DNA from: UBA8389 sp035719105
GTDB taxonomy: Bacteria > Bacteroidota > Bacteroidia > Bacteroidales > UBA1402
Assembly: GCA_035719105.1 (NCBI GenBank)
Contig: DASTGN010000001.1
Coordinates: 1 to 64,000 of the forward strand
Direction of reading: 5' to 3'
Length of the DNA stretch: 64,000 bases
In this document: piece after piece, positions 52,976-61,824 of the stretch
Numbering within the stretch: the first letter of the stretch is position 1
Layout: each line of letters opens with the position of its first letter
Program-made: the position numbers and the translations under genes
Notes under the pieces: model-generated
What the model was told of the DNA's origin: nothing
Database searches by the model: none
What the model saw: only the letters and a program-made list of their open reading frames with translations

Positions 52976-55213
52976 TTATAATGTCACCTTGTACGTTTGG
53001 TCAGCGATTTTAACCAGATAGATCCGATTGGATGGAACCTTGATCTGAACATCGTTGGTTGCTTTTATCGTTTGTACCAATGCTCCAGTCATGTTATAGA
53101 CGGAAATTGTTTCCCCTTGTCGGGCACCTTTAATCGTTATGGCATCGTTTCCCGCATAAACCGTTGTATGGTTGGTCTTGGGTTCAGCCATAGCTGTAAC
53201 GTTTTCTTCTAAAATGTTTGTAAAATCACGCCAACCAGAGGTGGCTTTATATAATGAAGAAGCCCCATTCGGGACATAAAGAGTGCAGGTACTTTTAATG
53301 ACATTGTCAAAGGTATCCCAATAGTCTGCCGGTCGAGTAGCACTTTGACTATGAATTTCAATCAAACTGGTACAATCGACAAACGACTGGAAGCCAAGTA
53401 AAGTCACGCTTTTTGGTATGGTCAAATATTTTAGACCCGTACAGCCAAGGAACGCTTGATTTTTAACCGTTTTCACGCCATTCCCAATAGTAAACGATGT
53501 CATCCCTGTGCAAAAAAAGGTATAGCTTTCGATGGTTGTTATATGATTTCCCATTGTAAAGGTCTTTAAACCAGAACAATTGTAAAATGCTGATTCACCT
53601 AGAGTAGTAACCGAATTGGGAATATCAAAAGCGGTTAACCCTGTACAACCTTTAAACGCTGATGCTCCTATAAACGTGACGCCTTCTGGTATTGTAAAAG
53701 ATTTCAATTCCGTGCAATAAGCAAAGGTGCTTTGCTCAATGCGTGTTACTCCCCTGGGCAGTGTAAATGACGTAACGGCTGTTTTTGAAAACGCTCCTCC
53801 GCCGATTTTCGTAATCGTATTGGGTATTGTGATGGATGCTAAACTGGTGCAGCCGTCGAACATATTTTGTTCAATCTCAGTCAAACTGTTGCTCAGGGTG
53901 GCAGATGTTAAACCGGTACAATTGTTAAAGGCATAATAACCCAAATAAACCACACTATCCGGAATTACCACTGTTGATAGCCCTTGGCAATCCTTGAAGG
54001 CATATCGCCCAATGAGCTTGAAACTGTTTGGAAAGGTAAAGGACGTCAGGCCAGAACAACCCTCAAAGGCACTTTGTTCAATGGAATAAACATTGTTGGT
54101 CAGTGTGATGGAGGACAATCCAGTACAAGTAATGAAAGCATTTCGCCCAATAATAGTCACACCTGTTGGAATAGTATAGGAACCCGATCTCCCGGCAGGA
54201 TAGAGGCACAATTTTGTTTTTGTTTTATCGAAAACCACTCCATCAATCGAGCAATAGTACGAATTATTTTCCTCAACGGTTATGGACGTAAGTTTTGCAC
54301 AACGTTTAAATAGGTCGCTCTCCATCAGTGTTACACTTGCTGGTATGGTTACGGATTCCAGCGCTGTAGCGTTAAACGCCAAAGATCCGATATATGTTAA
54401 ACTATCTGATAAGGTTACCGATTTTAGTGCAGTACAGTTGTTAAAGGCATATGAGCCGATATTGACAACGCTATTTGGTATTGTTATGGAATTGATAGAA
54501 GAGCAGGACAAAAAAGCTGACGCACCAATACTTTTTATGCCAAGAGGTATGTTCAGAGAAGTTAGGTTACTGCAGTCTTTAAACGTCAAAGTCCCAATGC
54601 TCGTGATTTTTTCAGATAATTTGACAGAAAGAAGGCCGGTGCAACCATCAAAAGTTTGAGATCCTAAGTACGTGACATTATCAGGTATCACAATGGAAGA
54701 AATGCCGGTACAACCCTTGAAAACACTTGATTGAATGGTTGTCAATTGGCTCGGTAAAGTAATGGACGTTAACCCTGTGCACCCCGCAAAAGCCTCCAAA
54801 TCAATCGTTTTCACGCTGTTTGGTAAAATGACCGAATCCAATCCCACACAATTCTTGAAAGTAAATTTGCCGATCGTATCATTTTTCGAGAACTGAAAGT
54901 TCCCAGAATAATCGGCATAAAAATAATTCCCTCCCGAAACGATGACCGCTTCCGATAAATTCAGCTTGGAAAGTTTCCCATCCGTTGTTGCAGAAATCCC
55001 ATTACCCGCCATTTCACGAATAAATAAAATATCCGTACCATTCAAATTCCCCGACAGCGTCAAATCAGTAACTTGATTCTTTTGGTTTGAATCAATTAAT
55101 GTGCTTAGGGTACCAGCGGTCGCAACATGAAGGTTTACGGCAGTCTGAGCCTGAAGTTCAGTACAAATCAATAGAACAAAAGTGATTAAAAAAAATCGTA
55201 TCCTCATTTTCAT
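52976..55213 (-). CDS. BspA-like leucine-rich-repeat surface protein
   Basis: 745 residues from the ATG at 55213. Signal peptide about 1-22. The body (about 90-640) is made of about twenty 23-residue LRR_5/BspA repeats ('GCTGLTSITLPSQLTTIQSS' type). A C-terminal sorting-like domain follows ('ISVYNMTGALVQTIKA' ... 'ADQTYKVTL'), so type IX export to the surface is likely. BspA-type proteins bind host proteins or other cells. A -7 box TATATTTG (minus strand, 55248-55255) is 35 bp upstream. Confidence 0.85.
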   Translation of the reverse strand: MKMRIRFFLITFVLLICTELQAQTAVNLHVATAGTLSTLIDSNQKNQVTDLTLSGNLNGTDILFIREMAGNGISATTDGKLSKLNLSEAVIVSGGNYFYADYSGNFQFSKNDTIGKFTFKNCVGLDSVILPNSVKTIDLEAFAGCTGLTSITLPSQLTTIQSSVFKGCTGISSIVIPDNVTYLGSQTFDGCTGLLSVKLSEKITSIGTLTFKDCSNLTSLNIPLGIKSIGASAFLSCSSINSITIPNSVVNIGSYAFNNCTALKSVTLSDSLTYIGSLAFNATALESVTIPASVTLMESDLFKRCAKLTSITVEENNSYYCSIDGVVFDKTKTKLCLYPAGRSGSYTIPTGVTIIGRNAFITCTGLSSITLTNNVYSIEQSAFEGCSGLTSFTFPNSFKLIGRYAFKDCQGLSTVVIPDSVVYLGYYAFNNCTGLTSATLSNSLTEIEQNMFDGCTSLASITIPNTITKIGGGAFSKTAVTSFTLPRGVTRIEQSTFAYCTELKSFTIPEGVTFIGASAFKGCTGLTAFDIPNSVTTLGESAFYNCSGLKTFTMGNHITTIESYTFFCTGMTSFTIGNGVKTVKNQAFLGCTGLKYLTIPKSVTLLGFQSFVDCTSLIEIHSQSATRPADYWDTFDNVIKSTCTLYVPNGASSLYKATSGWRDFTNILEENVTAMAEPKTNHTTVYAGNDAITIKGARQGETISVYNMTGALVQTIKATNDVQIKVPSNRIYLVKIADQTYKVTL

Positions 55214-55247
55214 GGCTTGCTTATATTGTGCTTTAATCAATATTATG

Positions 55248-55255
55248 CAAATATA
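55248..55255 (-). promoter_or_regulatory. -7-like box of the BspA-like gene
   Basis: TATATTTG on the minus strand fits TAnnTTTG. No good -33 box is seen. Confidence 0.4.
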
Positions 55256-55474
55256 AAAAAAACAAGAAAAATTGGCGTGGATAGACAAATTTTTTTTTAA
55301 ACTCTGCTCATCTGAAATTATGGGAATTGGTGAGTTGATCCATCCTTAAGATGTGGAAGGATTTATTCTAAAATTTTGTCAAGGGTATCTGAAGGCGGAC
55401 GAATAATTAATTTCGCAGGGGTTATTTTCGCGGTGGCGGAATTGCGTCGCGTGCGCGCCGCCATCCTCGAGGGG

Positions 55475-55533
55475 AACCTTTAGAGGTGCACACGCTTTCC
55501 AGGCGTGCCTCTTCAACCACTCGAGCATCTCAC
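55475..55533 (-). pseudogene. tRNA-Ser(GGA)-like fragment
   Basis: Read on the minus strand, this has a D-arm (CTC...GAG), a perfect anticodon arm (CACGC-CTGGAAA-GCGTG, anticodon GGA) and a long variable arm (ACCT-CTAA-AGGT), all diagnostic of tRNA-Ser. The T-arm (TTCRANY) and the 3' acceptor strand are missing. The sequence turns instead into a GC-rich stretch with a GGTGGCGG/CCGCCATC inverted repeat. It looks like a broken tRNA, perhaps left by an integration or deletion event. Confidence 0.6.
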
Positions 55534-55596
55534 AACTGATTTTATATCAGCGTTTTACGACTGTTTTGTTGCTCTTGTAATCGGCAACGGACAATA

Positions 55597-55682
55597 CAGT
55601 AAAAATGGCAACTAGTAATACAGTAAAATCGGCAACAGGGCTGCAGTAAAATCGGCAACAACCGTACAGTAAGATTTTAAAC
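55597..55682 (+). repeat. Left-end iterated transposase sites of the IS
   Basis: CAGTAnnnnnnGGCAAC-type units start at 55597, 55621, 55644 and 55667, spaced 24, 23 and 23 bp. The first unit begins 21 bp from the element end. The last is partial. About two helical turns of spacing would place the sites on one face. Confidence 0.75.
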
Positions 55683-55716
55683 AATTTACATTTGCTGCGT
55701 ATCAAAAATCGCGGCG

Positions 55717-57303
55717 ATGGAAAACAACAACTTTAATCTGTACTGTATGTATTATGAAATCAAAAGGCTACGTGATGTCGAACATCTTTCGATCCAACGG
55801 ATAGCCGCCCAATTGAAACTGAACTTCAGGACGGTCAGGAAGTATCTTGACATGGATCCGGCAACGTTCCGCGAGCGCCTGAAGTTGAACGAAGGACGTC
55901 CGCACGTCCTAGACCCCTACCGCGATTTTGTGGAAAGCCGCCTGCAGCTCTTTCCCGAGACATCCTCCGCCCAGATGCTGGATTGGTTGAAGGAGAACTA
56001 TTCCGACCTGCCACCCGTGCATCCCAAGACGGCCTACAACTTTGTGATGAAGATCCGCCAGGAATACGGCATCCCTAAGGTTGCGACCAGTGCCCGCCAA
56101 TATGCGGCGGTTCCGGAGCTTCCGCCCGGCGAGCAGGCTCAGGTGGACTTTGGTCAGATCAAGTTGCGGACGACGACCGACACCAGGAAGAACATCTATT
56201 TTTTCAGCATGCTGCTTTGCCACAGCCGGATGAAGTTCCTGATTGCCCGAGAGTCACCCTTCACCGCCCAAAGTGCCGTGGATGCCCACGAGAGGGCTTT
56301 CGAGTACTTCCAGGGGATGCCCCGGCAGATTGTTTACGACCAGGATGCCGTGTTCCTCAACAAGGAGAATCTTGGCGACTTGATCATGACGGACATCTTC
56401 AACCGCTACCAAGCCGGCCGACCCTTCAAGGTCATGTTCTGCCGGGCAGCCGACCCGGAGAGCAAGGGCAAGGTGGAAAACGTTGTCAAGTACATCAAGC
56501 AGAACTTCCTGTACAACCGGCAGTATGTGAACGAGGCGACCATCAACACTCAGGCGATTGACTGGCTCAGGCGGACAGGCAACGGCATGAGGCACAATAC
56601 GACTTGCAGGGTTCCCTATGAGGAATGGCTTACGGAAAGGGATCACCTGCTTGCGTGGAACCCCATGCTCCGGATCCAGCAGACCGACTATCATAAGGTC
56701 ATCAAGACGAACACCGTCCGCTATAAGGGCAATACATACTCCCTACCGTTGGGCACCTACAAGAACGAGAACAGCCGGGTGAGCCTCAAGGAATCCGACG
56801 GCCGCCTGTTGGTCCAGGATGAGAACAGCCTGCTGGTTGCCATGCATACCATCCCTGAGGGCAGGGGTCGTACGGTTGTGAACAGCCATCACCGGCGTGA
56901 CATGTCCGTTGGGCTGAACGACCTTCGTTCGCGAGTAAGGGCATTCTTCGGTGAGACCCCGGATATCCAGGCCTTTGTCTCGGAGCTGGATAAGAAGTAT
57001 CCCAGGTACATCAGGGACCAACTGTCCAGCTTGCTGCAGAGCAGCGAACTGAGTGGGCGACTGAGTGCCGAGAAGGCTTTGCACTTTTGTCTTGACAACC
57101 GCCTTTTCAGCGTCAACGACTTTAAGAAGGTGCTGGACATTGACGCCCCACAGGCGGTCCAGATCCCGGAAGTCAGGCCGCTGGGCGACTCCAAGGCCTA
57201 CCTGATGGCAAACATGACGCCGGAGAAATCCGATATAAATGATTACGAAAGACTGTTCCAAAACAAAGACAACCGCCATGAACGAACATATATCCCAAAT
57301 TAA
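55717..57303 (+). CDS. istA: IS21-family transposase IstA
   Basis: 528 residues. The N-terminal helix-turn-helix region ('LSIQRIAAQLKLNFRTVRKY') binds the end repeats. The DDE retroviral-integrase-type core has D144 ('VDFGQ'), D208/D210 ('VYDQD') and E254 in 'DPESKGKVENVVKY'. It cuts and joins the element ends. It overlaps istB by 26 bases. Confidence 0.95.
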   Translation: MENNNFNLYCMYYEIKRLRDVEHLSIQRIAAQLKLNFRTVRKYLDMDPATFRERLKLNEGRPHVLDPYRDFVESRLQLFPETSSAQMLDWLKENYSDLPPVHPKTAYNFVMKIRQEYGIPKVATSARQYAAVPELPPGEQAQVDFGQIKLRTTTDTRKNIYFFSMLLCHSRMKFLIARESPFTAQSAVDAHERAFEYFQGMPRQIVYDQDAVFLNKENLGDLIMTDIFNRYQAGRPFKVMFCRAADPESKGKVENVVKYIKQNFLYNRQYVNEATINTQAIDWLRRTGNGMRHNTTCRVPYEEWLTERDHLLAWNPMLRIQQTDYHKVIKTNTVRYKGNTYSLPLGTYKNENSRVSLKESDGRLLVQDENSLLVAMHTIPEGRGRTVVNSHHRRDMSVGLNDLRSRVRAFFGETPDIQAFVSELDKKYPRYIRDQLSSLLQSSELSGRLSAEKALHFCLDNRLFSVNDFKKVLDIDAPQAVQIPEVRPLGDSKAYLMANMTPEKSDINDYERLFQNKDNRHERTYIPN

Positions 57304-58027
57304 GCAATGCGCCACCCGGCTGCGTCTGCCGGGAATAGGCGGCAGCATAACCGACCTGATAGCCAAGGCCGAGCGGGAGAATCCCAGCTACGACGTATTC
57401 ATATACGGTTTGCTCAGGTTCGAGGTGGACAGGCGTGACGAGAAGCAGTTGGAACTGCGCATCAAAGCCGCCCAACTGCCTTTGGGACACAACCTTGATG
57501 TCTACGACTTTGCTTTTACAACCGGAATAAGTCCGACACAACTCAATCAACTCCGCGAGCTGAACTGGCTCGAGCAATGCTACAACATCATGCTGACAGG
57601 GCCTTCGGGTACCGGCAAGACCTTCATCGCCGCAGGGCTCGCACACGATGCCATCAGGCGCGGATACAAGGCCTACTTCAGAGGCATGAACGATATCCTG
57701 GAAATGCTTAGGCTCAAGGATGTATCCCAAAGTGCCGCACAAGAGCATAAACGATTGTGTGCCTCACAGTTGATCGTGATCGATGATGTCATGGTGCTTG
57801 CTGTCAACAAGGAAGACGGGAACCGGTTCTTTGTCTTTGTCAACCAAATATACGAGAGCACATCGTTCATCATTACTACCAATAAATCACCTGCTGAGTG
57901 GGCAAAATCTCTTGATGATGAGGTTCTTGCAACTGCTCTGCTTGATAGGCTTCTATATAAATGTCAACTGATCCCACTTCAAGGAAGGAGCTATCGGATG
58001 CAGAATCGGAAGAACATCTTTAAATAG
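57278..58027 (+). CDS. istB: IS21-family helper ATPase IstB
   Basis: 249 residues from the ATG at 57278. AAA+ ATPase related to DnaC: Walker A GPSGTGKT near 108-115, Walker B 'LIVIDDVM' and a sensor region 'FIITTNKS'. It assembles on target DNA and directs IstA to it. The upstream in-frame ATG at 57239 is less likely, because it would need a long extra leader within istA. Confidence 0.93.
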   Translation: MNEHISQIKQCATRLRLPGIGGSITDLIAKAERENPSYDVFIYGLLRFEVDRRDEKQLELRIKAAQLPLGHNLDVYDFAFTTGISPTQLNQLRELNWLEQCYNIMLTGPSGTGKTFIAAGLAHDAIRRGYKAYFRGMNDILEMLRLKDVSQSAAQEHKRLCASQLIVIDDVMVLAVNKEDGNRFFVFVNQIYESTSFIITTNKSPAEWAKSLDDEVLATALLDRLLYKCQLIPLQGRSYRMQNRKNIFK

Positions 58028-58072
58028 GCTAAAGAATGAATGAAAAAAATAAACTATTTTTATCCCGGAACC

Positions 58073-58146
58073 ACTGTACAGTTGTTGCTAAAATCACTGC
58101 AGTCTTGTTGCCATTTTTACTGCACTGCTAATTGCTAAAAACACTG
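58073..58146 (-). repeat. Right-end iterated transposase sites of the IS
   Basis: The same units, inverted, have their CAGT (ACTG on plus) at 58073, 58096, 58119 and 58143, spaced 23, 23 and 24 bp. The outermost ends 21 bp from the element end. This mirrors the left end exactly. Confidence 0.75.
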
Positions 58147-58172
58147 CATTGGTAATTGCTGTTTACAGCTCT

Positions 58173-58665
58173 CAATTTTTATTTGGTTTACCTATTGGTT
58201 TACCTTTGGGTGTAAATCGAGAGTTGGTTAGTAATATTTGACGTAAGAAAATTCAACTCGCCTTTCACTTAAGGAGATATTCAAAGATAATAAAATAATT
58301 TGAAAGCGAAAAATATATTCATCTGAATATCATTCTATTAATCGATAAAATCAAACTTTTTTGTTAGGTTGTATATAGGAATTTCCTCAAAGTTATCAGG
58401 AGAAAATTCGGTTTTCTTAATTCTTGTACTGGGGGGAGTATTGGGAACAGGCAGTACGTCAATAAAATAAAAAATAATTTTTTAATAAGTTCACTTTCTC
58501 TATTTATTTGTTGTTATTGTGCACTGAATAAAAGATGTGAAAATTGCAACTACGGCAAGATTTGGATTAAGCTAAGATGATTGATTTTAACTTTGTGGTT
58601 CTACAATAGAAGTCTTGACTGCTATTTAATATATTGAAGTGTATCAGAGCAGTTTTATAGAATTT
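58173..58665. other. Non-coding stretch between the IS and hamB
   Basis: Almost 500 bp without a convincing gene on either strand. It contains a short tandem TTGGTTTACCT (around 58183-58207) and is otherwise AT-rich with stops in all frames. It holds the downstream end of the Hachiman transcript. No clear terminator was found. Confidence 0.5.
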
Positions 58666-60843
58666 CTATATATTTCTAAGTTTATTTTTTTCGTATTCGA
58701 TAAAAGAGTCATTCTCAAATAACCTTCTTTCTTTAATAAACCGGATAACATTCTCTTGAGGCATTCTCGCTGGTATTAAATCTTCCAATTTTCTTAATGC
58801 TGAGCTAGGAACACCGTATTCGCTTAGAATTAACATATTATCTCTCACAAAATCATTTTCAATTAAATTCGAGAAATATGAGTAATCTCCTGCTTTAAGC
58901 CCCATTTCATTGCACACAAATTCTTGAATAGAATTAATCACTGATAACCATTTTGGAACTTTATATTCAAACCAATGTTTAAGAACCTGAAAACTATCTC
59001 TAATAGCTTCATCATAAATCTCATCAGAAGTAAACTGTCCAAAGCTTTTCAGCGATTTGAAATATTCGTATGTGCTATTTACTAAGTTCCAAATGCTTTG
59101 ATTATAACCATAAATCTGTGTAACAGTAATTAGTTTATTTAGTGTCATTGGCCGAACAGATTCACTAGGTTTTAATAGATTATTCCACGCTAGTCCTAAT
59201 ATATATTCTAATTGTACCTTAGTTGGATATTTATTCCATGCAATTAGATCGTATTTATTTGTGACCTCCGCTCTTAAAATGTCAATAATATTTTTCTGCC
59301 CAAAAACTTGTATTCCATTATTTTTAATTAATTCCTTTTCTCTCTGTGAAATTGCATCGATTCTTGCTAGCTGTTCGTAATTTTCGTCTTTTACATCTTT
59401 GTGCCTCAGATTAATTAGAACTTCATCTGAAATAGGATTCTGTTCAAAAAAAGGAATATCAATTTTTATTCGATTATTCTCTGGAATAGAATTAAAATTA
59501 TAAATTTTGCCTATGTAATGTATCATTAATCTACCTGCTCGCCCTTTAATATTTGAATAATCAAAATAATCAATAGCGATGTTACGTCCTTTAGTTGAAT
59601 CGAAATAAATAATATTCTTAGCACTAGTATTTACCCCCTCTATTATTGTTGATGTGCAAAAAAGATATTTTATCTTTTGATTATTAAAATAATCGATAAT
59701 TGAGGTGGTTATATGTTTTTGTAATGCACCGTCATGGATGCCAATTTTATAAGATAAGAGTTCTAATAAACTCCATTTGGGAGAGATATTGATTTTTATC
59801 CATTCTGCTATATCTAACTCTGATTCTTCATGCGTATGGCCCTTCGCCTTCAGATATTTTAAAAAACACGACGATAAATAACGTACTCTTGCTGGTGACG
59901 AACAATAAATAATAGATTGTTCATCATTTAGACTAAGAAGTAAATCAAAAAGAATATTCTCCTTGTATTCTTTGAACTTGATAGGTCTATCAAAAAATTC
60001 TTTATGATCACTGTAAACATCAATAGTTTTTGTGTCCACTAAAGATGACATTGTTTTGTAAAAGATAGCATTATATTTTTCGGCAAATCCCTCAGAAATA
60101 GAATCGATGTTTGGCCCAAGAAGATAAAATTTTGGATGAAAATATTTAAGAAGAAAATAAAAGGCATTGTTTAACGAGTCTGATCTCTCATCATCTCGAT
60201 TAGCACTTAATTTGTAGAATTCATCAATAATTAACAAATCAATAGTAGGAAGATTTTTATATTCATTAACTCTTTCTGCTGTTAGTAAAAATAGATTTCC
60301 TTTTTCTGCACTTGCTTCTTGAGAGGTTCGTACAATCAGTTTGTAATTTTCTTCGTATTTTAATAATTTTCTTCTTGTTTCATCAAGTAGCGCAAGAGTC
60401 GGTTGAATAATTATTATATTGCGAAACTTGTTTGTAGCGACAAGCTCTTCAATAAGTAGACTTTTACCAAAACTTGTAGGCGCACTTACAATAACATTTT
60501 TATCAGAATTAATTAGGGAAAGTAAATATTTTTGGTCTTCATGTAAAAACATGTCCAAATAATCAGATTTGTGATATGCATTTCTGATTTGTGCATCCGT
60601 TGATTCAATGTTAAGATTCTCTTTTCTTAAATATGGATAGAATCCAACTCCTTCAATTAGGTCTGCTAAAATATTATCAAGACTAGCATCAAATTTTGCT
60701 CTATTGTGAAGAATATTAACTAATAACCTTTGCGCATCATTTTCTTTCTCAACTATTAATCGAGAGCAAGTATAATAAATGTCAAATGTGGTGTCAAAGT
60801 TGATTTCCTCACTTGTTTCAATAAGTTTAAGTAGATCTTCCAT
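58666..60843 (-). CDS. hamB: Hachiman helicase HamB
   Basis: 725 residues. Superfamily 2 helicase with Walker A 'SAPTSFGKS' at 120-128, Walker B variant 'IIDEFYK' (D207, E208), motif V-like 'TIIEGVNTSAKNIIYFD' and motif VI 'NIKGRAGR' near 427-434. The C-terminal 250 residues are helical and specific to the family. HamB loads on DNA and releases HamA when it meets damaged or phage-derived ends. It overlaps hamA by one base (TAATG). Confidence 0.85.
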   Translation of the reverse strand: MEDLLKLIETSEEINFDTTFDIYYTCSRLIVEKENDAQRLLVNILHNRAKFDASLDNILADLIEGVGFYPYLRKENLNIESTDAQIRNAYHKSDYLDMFLHEDQKYLLSLINSDKNVIVSAPTSFGKSLLIEELVATNKFRNIIIIQPTLALLDETRRKLLKYEENYKLIVRTSQEASAEKGNLFLLTAERVNEYKNLPTIDLLIIDEFYKLSANRDDERSDSLNNAFYFLLKYFHPKFYLLGPNIDSISEGFAEKYNAIFYKTMSSLVDTKTIDVYSDHKEFFDRPIKFKEYKENILFDLLLSLNDEQSIIYCSSPARVRYLSSCFLKYLKAKGHTHEESELDIAEWIKINISPKWSLLELLSYKIGIHDGALQKHITTSIIDYFNNQKIKYLFCTSTIIEGVNTSAKNIIYFDSTKGRNIAIDYFDYSNIKGRAGRLMIHYIGKIYNFNSIPENNRIKIDIPFFEQNPISDEVLINLRHKDVKDENYEQLARIDAISQREKELIKNNGIQVFGQKNIIDILRAEVTNKYDLIAWNKYPTKVQLEYILGLAWNNLLKPSESVRPMTLNKLITVTQIYGYNQSIWNLVNSTYEYFKSLKSFGQFTSDEIYDEAIRDSFQVLKHWFEYKVPKWLSVINSIQEFVCNEMGLKAGDYSYFSNLIENDFVRDNMLILSEYGVPSSALRKLEDLIPARMPQENVIRFIKERRLFENDSFIEYEKNKLRNI

Positions 60844-61784
60844 TATTCTCCCAGTCTTTGTAAGATAGATAATTTTGTATGTAGTGCTTTTACTAACTCC
60901 TTTTTGTTTTGAACAGGAAATAGAATCAATATAATATTCAAGTTTGCTTTAAGAGGATGATCATTTATTTGATTAAAGAAGTTCCATAATTCCTCCATCT
61001 CAGCATTATATTCTTTTAGAAAGGCTGGTTCATTTTCATCATTATAATTTGTAAATAAATCACTTTGAAATGTACAAAGAAGAGGAATATTGATGATGTT
61101 TAATTTATCTTTTAATGTTCTTGTGTCAGTTAGAACATTAAGCCAAAAATCTTTTTCGGGTATATTGTCTAAATGTTTTAATTTCTTTGAAATTAATAAA
61201 AATTCAGAATTCAAATAGTCTGTTTTAAAGTGTTCCTTTATATCGTTTATTAGTTCTTTTACGCCTTTTTTGCCATCAGTATAAATTTTTGATTCTCCAA
61301 GCCATAATGTTTTTGATTCTTCGTGAATATGCACAGAGTCAAATCCATGTACTGCATGGCCTACTGAATCTTTGAAATAAATTTTTGACAATAGAGGAAT
61401 TGTATTATAAAAATCTCTTAACAATAGATGAAGTATAAGTTCCCCAAACTCACCTCTTCTCAAATATTTATCTTCAACATTATCATCAATTGCCTTGTCT
61501 TCAGCCAGATAGATATTTTTTACCCTATGAAATGCATCAATTTTATAAATAGTGTTAGCCGCCTCAGTTAATTTTCTTAGTGTTTCTGTATTCTCAGTAT
61601 GAGTGTTCTCATGGAAACCAAATGCAAATTCTTGAATTACATGGGTTAATTTTTTTACTAGGGGTTTAAGGCGATATTCTTTTGTGCCATCGTCCTTTAA
61701 ATCAAATCCAACAAGAAACGAGCTGAATTCTTGATTTTTTATGATATGAATTATAATTTTCTCCGAGTTAAAAGGTGTAGGCAT
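60843..61784 (-). CDS. hamA: Hachiman nuclease HamA (DUF1837)
   Basis: 313 residues. DUF1837 with a PD-(D/E)XK-type site: E112/E115 ('GEFGELILHLLL'), D149 in 'HGFDSVHIH' and E164-x-K166 in 'LGESKIY'. HamA is held inactive by HamB and, once free, degrades DNA non-specifically and kills the infected cell. All expected residues are present. It lies 40 bp after a large protein encoded upstream, in the same direction. Confidence 0.88.
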   Translation of the reverse strand: MPTPFNSEKIIIHIIKNQEFSSFLVGFDLKDDGTKEYRLKPLVKKLTHVIQEFAFGFHENTHTENTETLRKLTEAANTIYKIDAFHRVKNIYLAEDKAIDDNVEDKYLRRGEFGELILHLLLRDFYNTIPLLSKIYFKDSVGHAVHGFDSVHIHEESKTLWLGESKIYTDGKKGVKELINDIKEHFKTDYLNSEFLLISKKLKHLDNIPEKDFWLNVLTDTRTLKDKLNIINIPLLCTFQSDLFTNYNDENEPAFLKEYNAEMEELWNFFNQINDHPLKANLNIILILFPVQNKKELVKALHTKLSILQRLGE

Positions 61785-61824
61785 AATCCATTTTTAAATT
61801 GTTGATTTGAAAAAAATGAAATTG

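Larger units (their letters stand above)
55576..58167 (+). mobile_element. Complete IS21-family insertion sequence
   Basis: 2592 bp. The ends begin TGTAA on both sides (55576 and, inverted, 58167). The element is flanked by a 5-bp duplication GCTCT (55571-55575 and 58168-58172). It carries istA and istB in the usual overlapping order, plus four iterated terminal sites at each end. Both genes are intact, so it looks recent and possibly active. Confidence 0.93.

Noticed and set aside
53200..54900. Repetitive pattern that could be a DNA tandem repeat or CRISPR
   Set aside because: The repeats are protein-level LRR_5 units in the BspA-like gene. The DNA copies differ and there are no spacers.
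55300..55460. Small minus-strand frame starting MAARTRRNSATAK (33 codons) next to the tRNA fragment
   Set aside because: Short, no known motif, and within the GC-rich stretch that replaced the tRNA end. Likely chance.
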